A DNA stretch of 8,775 nucleotides from positions 1 to 8,775 of the forward strand of contig JASLZV010000056.1 in NCBI GenBank assembly GCA_030754715.1. Reading direction: 5' to 3'. The notes below the pieces were generated by a model. It was not told the DNA's origin, searched no databases, and saw only the letters and a program-made list of their open reading frames with translations. The position numbers and the translations under genes are program-made. Of this stretch, positions 6,417 to 8,775 are shown in pieces (the first letter of the stretch is position 1; every line of letters begins with the position of its first letter). The stretch comes from Phycisphaerae bacterium (lineage in GTDB: Bacteria > Planctomycetota > Phycisphaerae > SM23-33).

Positions 6417-8464
6417 AGAACCCAGACGCTTCTCGCCCATGGAACCTGCAACAGTGGCGAATCCTCGGCAATTGGGAGCCCAAGATGTTCCTGTATCGCC
6501 GAGGGGACGGGGCTTTTTGTGACCTCGAGCGGCTCTGGCGGCAAATACACAGCGACCAGGACATCAGGCGAATGAAAACCCTGGGGATGAACCTCTCAGG
6601 TATCCACTTCCACAAGGGATACGGGCTGGAACACGAGGCTGCGTCCATTCGGGAGGCTACCGAATGGGCCGAGCGGCTGCACAAACACGGAATCAAAGTT
6701 GGCGCTTATATCGGCTGCACCTTCTTCTCTGAAACGTTCAAACATCCCGATCGCCTGCGGATGCTGATGAAACATGACGTGTCCGGCTGGGCCTCTCAAT
6801 ACTTTCGCGAGTTCTGGTGCTGCAACAGTCCATACGCTATCGATTACTTCAAAGAGGTGGTCCGGGTGGCCATTGAAGAGGTTCAAGCAGATATCCTCCA
6901 CTTCGATCAGCCCTTCTCTTTCTACCACGACCAACTCTGCCACTGCGAATACTGCCTTGCCGCATTCCACCGGTTCATAGCCCGGGATATTCCCGAGATC
7001 CTTATGGCCGCCGGTTACCAGCGCCCTGAAGAACTTCTACCACCCCCCTGCGGAAGGCGGGATTACTTGACAGGCGTTTCGGAACTGGAGGATCCCGGCG
7101 ACATTGCCTGGACGCTCTTTCACGCCAAGGCCGGCTACCGAGCACTTGAAATGTTCGTCGACTACGCGCGGACTCTCCGGCCGGACATCGGCGTTCTTTA
7201 CAACGGCGCCAATCTCTGCGGCATCACGTCTTTCAGCCATCCCGACATGGAAATCGAGAAAATCCACCTGATCGACATGGCCGCCGTGGAAGACGAGAAC
7301 GAGAATCCGGTTTACGTCACCGATGACGGTATGCCGGTATCGCGATTCCGCGCCTACAAGGCGGGCAGCCGCGCACAAACCCGAATGTGCTATTACACGG
7401 TGACGGAAAACGCCCATAACCGGCTTAAACTCGCCGAAGCCGCCGCATTCAATTATCGCTCATTAGGCTTCGTCGAGCTGGCCATGCAGCAAAACCACCG
7501 GCTCCACAACGAAGCAGACATCCAATTCCTCCAATACCTGGTACAAAACGAGGACCTCTTCCTGGATCGCCAGCCGTGGCATAGCGTCGCCGTGCTGCGA
7601 CACCATGAGAGCCAACTGCTGAATCCGTTTCCCTGTGCGCTGAGTCCCTACGTGGTCGAGCAGATGTTGTTTGAACACCACGTTTGCTTCACTCTCATTG
7701 GGGGTGACGAACTCGAGTGCAGGCGCCTGTCGCGCGAGTTCGACCTCCTCGTCCTGCCCGACAGCAAGTGCCTCAGCGACGGACAAATCGACCAGTTGGA
7801 AGAGTTCGTTTCAGATGGCGGTAATTTGCTGGCTGTCGGCAACACGGCCACCGCAACCCCGCTGAACCAATATCGCGGGGTGTGGGGGCTTTCGAAGATT
7901 TTCGGCCGCGACGACTGCCCCGTCCAAAGAAAGATTGCCTACGATGAGATTGCCGAATCCAAGACCCAAGTGACCCAAAAGGACAAACCGGCTGAAGGCT
8001 CAATGGAGGCTTCCTTCGGCAAGGGCCGGGCGATCTATCTGCCCGGACTCGATTTTACGCTGCCCGACAAGACCAAACTCGGACTCTTCGGCGGATATGA
8101 CTGGTATTACCACCCCTACTGGAAGCCGCCGGCCAACAGCGAGGAATTCATGACCACCGTGACCGGGCTGCTGGAAGCCGCCTGGCGCGTTCGAGGCGAT
8201 CTGCCCAGACACGTCGGGGTGGAGTCATATACCATAGAAGACGGATATCGATTTTATCTTGTCAATTACCTGGCCTCGACGGAAGTGACCGGGAAGCACA
8301 TCCGGCTTAACATAGAAGGCCTGCGGCCGAATAACGTGGAGATTGTCTGGCAGAGCCCCGAGAGGAACTGCCCTTTGGAGGCGGCATCCGACAATAACGG
8401 GGGTTTGACGATAGCTCTGCCGACCTTTTCCGTGCTCGGGACACTGAGCGTATATCAACGTTAG
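6413..8464 (+). CDS. glycoside-hydrolase-like protein: TIM-barrel plus class I glutamine-amidotransferase-like domain
   Basis: A 683-residue protein with no signal peptide, so probably cytoplasmic. Residues about 45-385 look like a TIM barrel of the hypothetical glycosyl hydrolase / GH42-like kind. Evidence includes MKTLGMNLSGIHFHKGYG (54-71), KVGAYIGCTFF (95-105), the ILHFDQP strand end (161-167) and CHCEYCLAAF (176-185). Cys136/137 in WCCNSPYAIDYF together with the CxCxxC at 176-181 resemble the four-Cys zinc site of GH42 beta-galactosidases. Residues about 390-550 match the beta-galactosidase trimerisation (GATase1-like) fold: VEQMLFEHHVCFTLI, then FDLLVLPDSKCLSDGQIDQL and FVSDGGNLLAVGNT. 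The C-terminus (about 598-683) looks like a small beta sandwich. Possible acidic catalytic residues are Asp165 and Glu293, which is uncertain. The substrate is unknown; a sugar is likely. The ATG overlaps the lysC stop as ATGA, with a purine ribosome site (6398-6407). A structural relative without activity cannot be excluded. Confidence 0.8.
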   Translation: MKNPDASRPWNLQQWRILGNWEPKMFLYRRGDGAFCDLERLWRQIHSDQDIRRMKTLGMNLSGIHFHKGYGLEHEAASIREATEWAERLHKHGIKVGAYIGCTFFSETFKHPDRLRMLMKHDVSGWASQYFREFWCCNSPYAIDYFKEVVRVAIEEVQADILHFDQPFSFYHDQLCHCEYCLAAFHRFIARDIPEILMAAGYQRPEELLPPPCGRRDYLTGVSELEDPGDIAWTLFHAKAGYRALEMFVDYARTLRPDIGVLYNGANLCGITSFSHPDMEIEKIHLIDMAAVEDENENPVYVTDDGMPVSRFRAYKAGSRAQTRMCYYTVTENAHNRLKLAEAAAFNYRSLGFVELAMQQNHRLHNEADIQFLQYLVQNEDLFLDRQPWHSVAVLRHHESQLLNPFPCALSPYVVEQMLFEHHVCFTLIGGDELECRRLSREFDLLVLPDSKCLSDGQIDQLEEFVSDGGNLLAVGNTATATPLNQYRGVWGLSKIFGRDDCPVQRKIAYDEIAESKTQVTQKDKPAEGSMEASFGKGRAIYLPGLDFTLPDKTKLGLFGGYDWYYHPYWKPPANSEEFMTTVTGLLEAAWRVRGDLPRHVGVESYTIEDGYRFYLVNYLASTEVTGKHIRLNIEGLRPNNVEIVWQSPERNCPLEAASDNNGGLTIALPTFSVLGTLSVYQR

Positions 8465-8522
8465 ACGTCTCAGACCAGGCCCTGGCCCACAATCCGGTCG
8501 CAGCCCAAACGAGCGGGGAAAA

Positions 8523-8775
8523 ATGAAAAAAGTCAGAATCAAGACCAGCAAGGACGGTAAAGTTCAGCCGGCTCTGTTCTATGTGCCCGCCGATGCCACC
8601 ACCGACAAGGACGCCTGGCATGTGCCGCTGGTGGTCGGCCTGCACACCTGGGGCACCAATTACAGGAACCACGTCGCCAGACAATATCTCGCGCAGTGCC
8701 GCAAGCGAGGCTGGAGCCTGATTCACCCGGACTTTCGCGGTCCAAACACGCGCCCTGAGGCGTGCGCGTCGGAAC
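8523..8775 (+). CDS. alpha/beta-hydrolase, prolyl-oligopeptidase-like (N-terminal 84 codons, cut by the right edge)
   Basis: The visible start MKKVRIKTSKDGKVQPALFYVP resembles the opening strands of S9-type alpha/beta hydrolases, where a short beta region leads into the first core strand, VPLVVGLHTWGTN (34-46). The HTWG sits where HGxxG oxyanion-hole motifs are found. It is followed by a helix (YRNHVARQYLAQCRKRG) and the strand-turn SLIHPDFRGPN (65-75), a common shape in this family. The catalytic Ser, Asp and His lie beyond the window, so activity cannot be confirmed. No signal peptide is seen. GGGGA lies three bases before the ATG. The gap to the preceding gene is 58 bases, with only a short dyad (CCAGG-C-CCTGG, 8475-8485) and no T-run, so the two genes are probably co-transcribed and may act on the same material. 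Confidence 0.75.
   Translation, partial: MKKVRIKTSKDGKVQPALFYVPADATTDKDAWHVPLVVGLHTWGTNYRNHVARQYLAQCRKRGWSLIHPDFRGPNTRPEACASE

Noticed and set aside
4962..6440. Minus-strand 492-codon open frame opposite lysC
   Set aside because: Its length comes from the third-position GC bias of lysC; no family motif or ribosome site was found.
8307..8726. Minus-strand open frames spanning the end of the glycoside-hydrolase-like gene and the start of the next
   Set aside because: They overlap two well-supported plus-strand genes and show no motif.

Overview
The window looks like a chromosomal segment from a Planctomycetota-type bacterium, perhaps Phycisphaerae-like. The base composition is moderately GC-rich. 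One protein (1353-2081) starts with the short zinc ribbon (CxxC ... xVPxxLAGR ... CPxCG ... IxVP) that is very common in planctomycete proteins, here joined to HEAT repeats. The large sugar-hydrolase-like gene also suits that group. This placement is an inference from protein style; no rRNA or tRNA gene is present to test it.

Layout. On the minus strand, positions 1-821 hold the N-terminal 273 codons of ClpC, the Clp/Hsp100 unfoldase; the rest lies off the left edge. A 531-base divergent spacer (822-1352) carries a good candidate clpC promoter with an inverted repeat beside its -35 box, a GC-rich hairpin, and an extended -10 promoter pointing right. Everything after that is on the plus strand: a zinc-ribbon/HEAT-repeat protein (1353-2081), a terminator-like hairpin, homoserine dehydrogenase hom (2336-3667), an alkaline-phosphatase-superfamily protein of the ApgM / proposed homoserine kinase type (3697-4899), a 215-base gap able to fold into stem-loops, aspartate kinase lysC (5115-6416), a 683-residue cytoplasmic glycoside-hydrolase-like protein whose ATG overlaps the lysC stop (6413-8464), and the start of an alpha/beta-hydrolase (8523 to the right edge).

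How the genes fit together. lysC and hom give steps 1 and 3 of the aspartate pathway (aspartate to aspartyl phosphate; aspartate semialdehyde to homoserine). The protein between them is most economically read as the homoserine kinase of step 4, although its superfamily also contains true phosphoglycerate mutases. asd (step 2) and threonine synthase are not in the window. Both hom and LysC carry C-terminal ACT-type regulatory regions, so feedback control by pathway amino acids is likely. The hydrolase pair downstream of lysC looks like carbohydrate or ester metabolism and has no obvious link to amino acid synthesis, yet it is joined to lysC by an ATGA overlap.

The points most worth a second look are in and around lysC: a probable internal translation start for a separate regulatory (beta) subunit, an Asn in place of the Asp of the GRGGSD active-site motif, an in-frame A7 slippery run near the 3' end followed by a hairpin, and a foldable leader. 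I saw no mobile element, CRISPR array, tRNA, rRNA or defence-like system.
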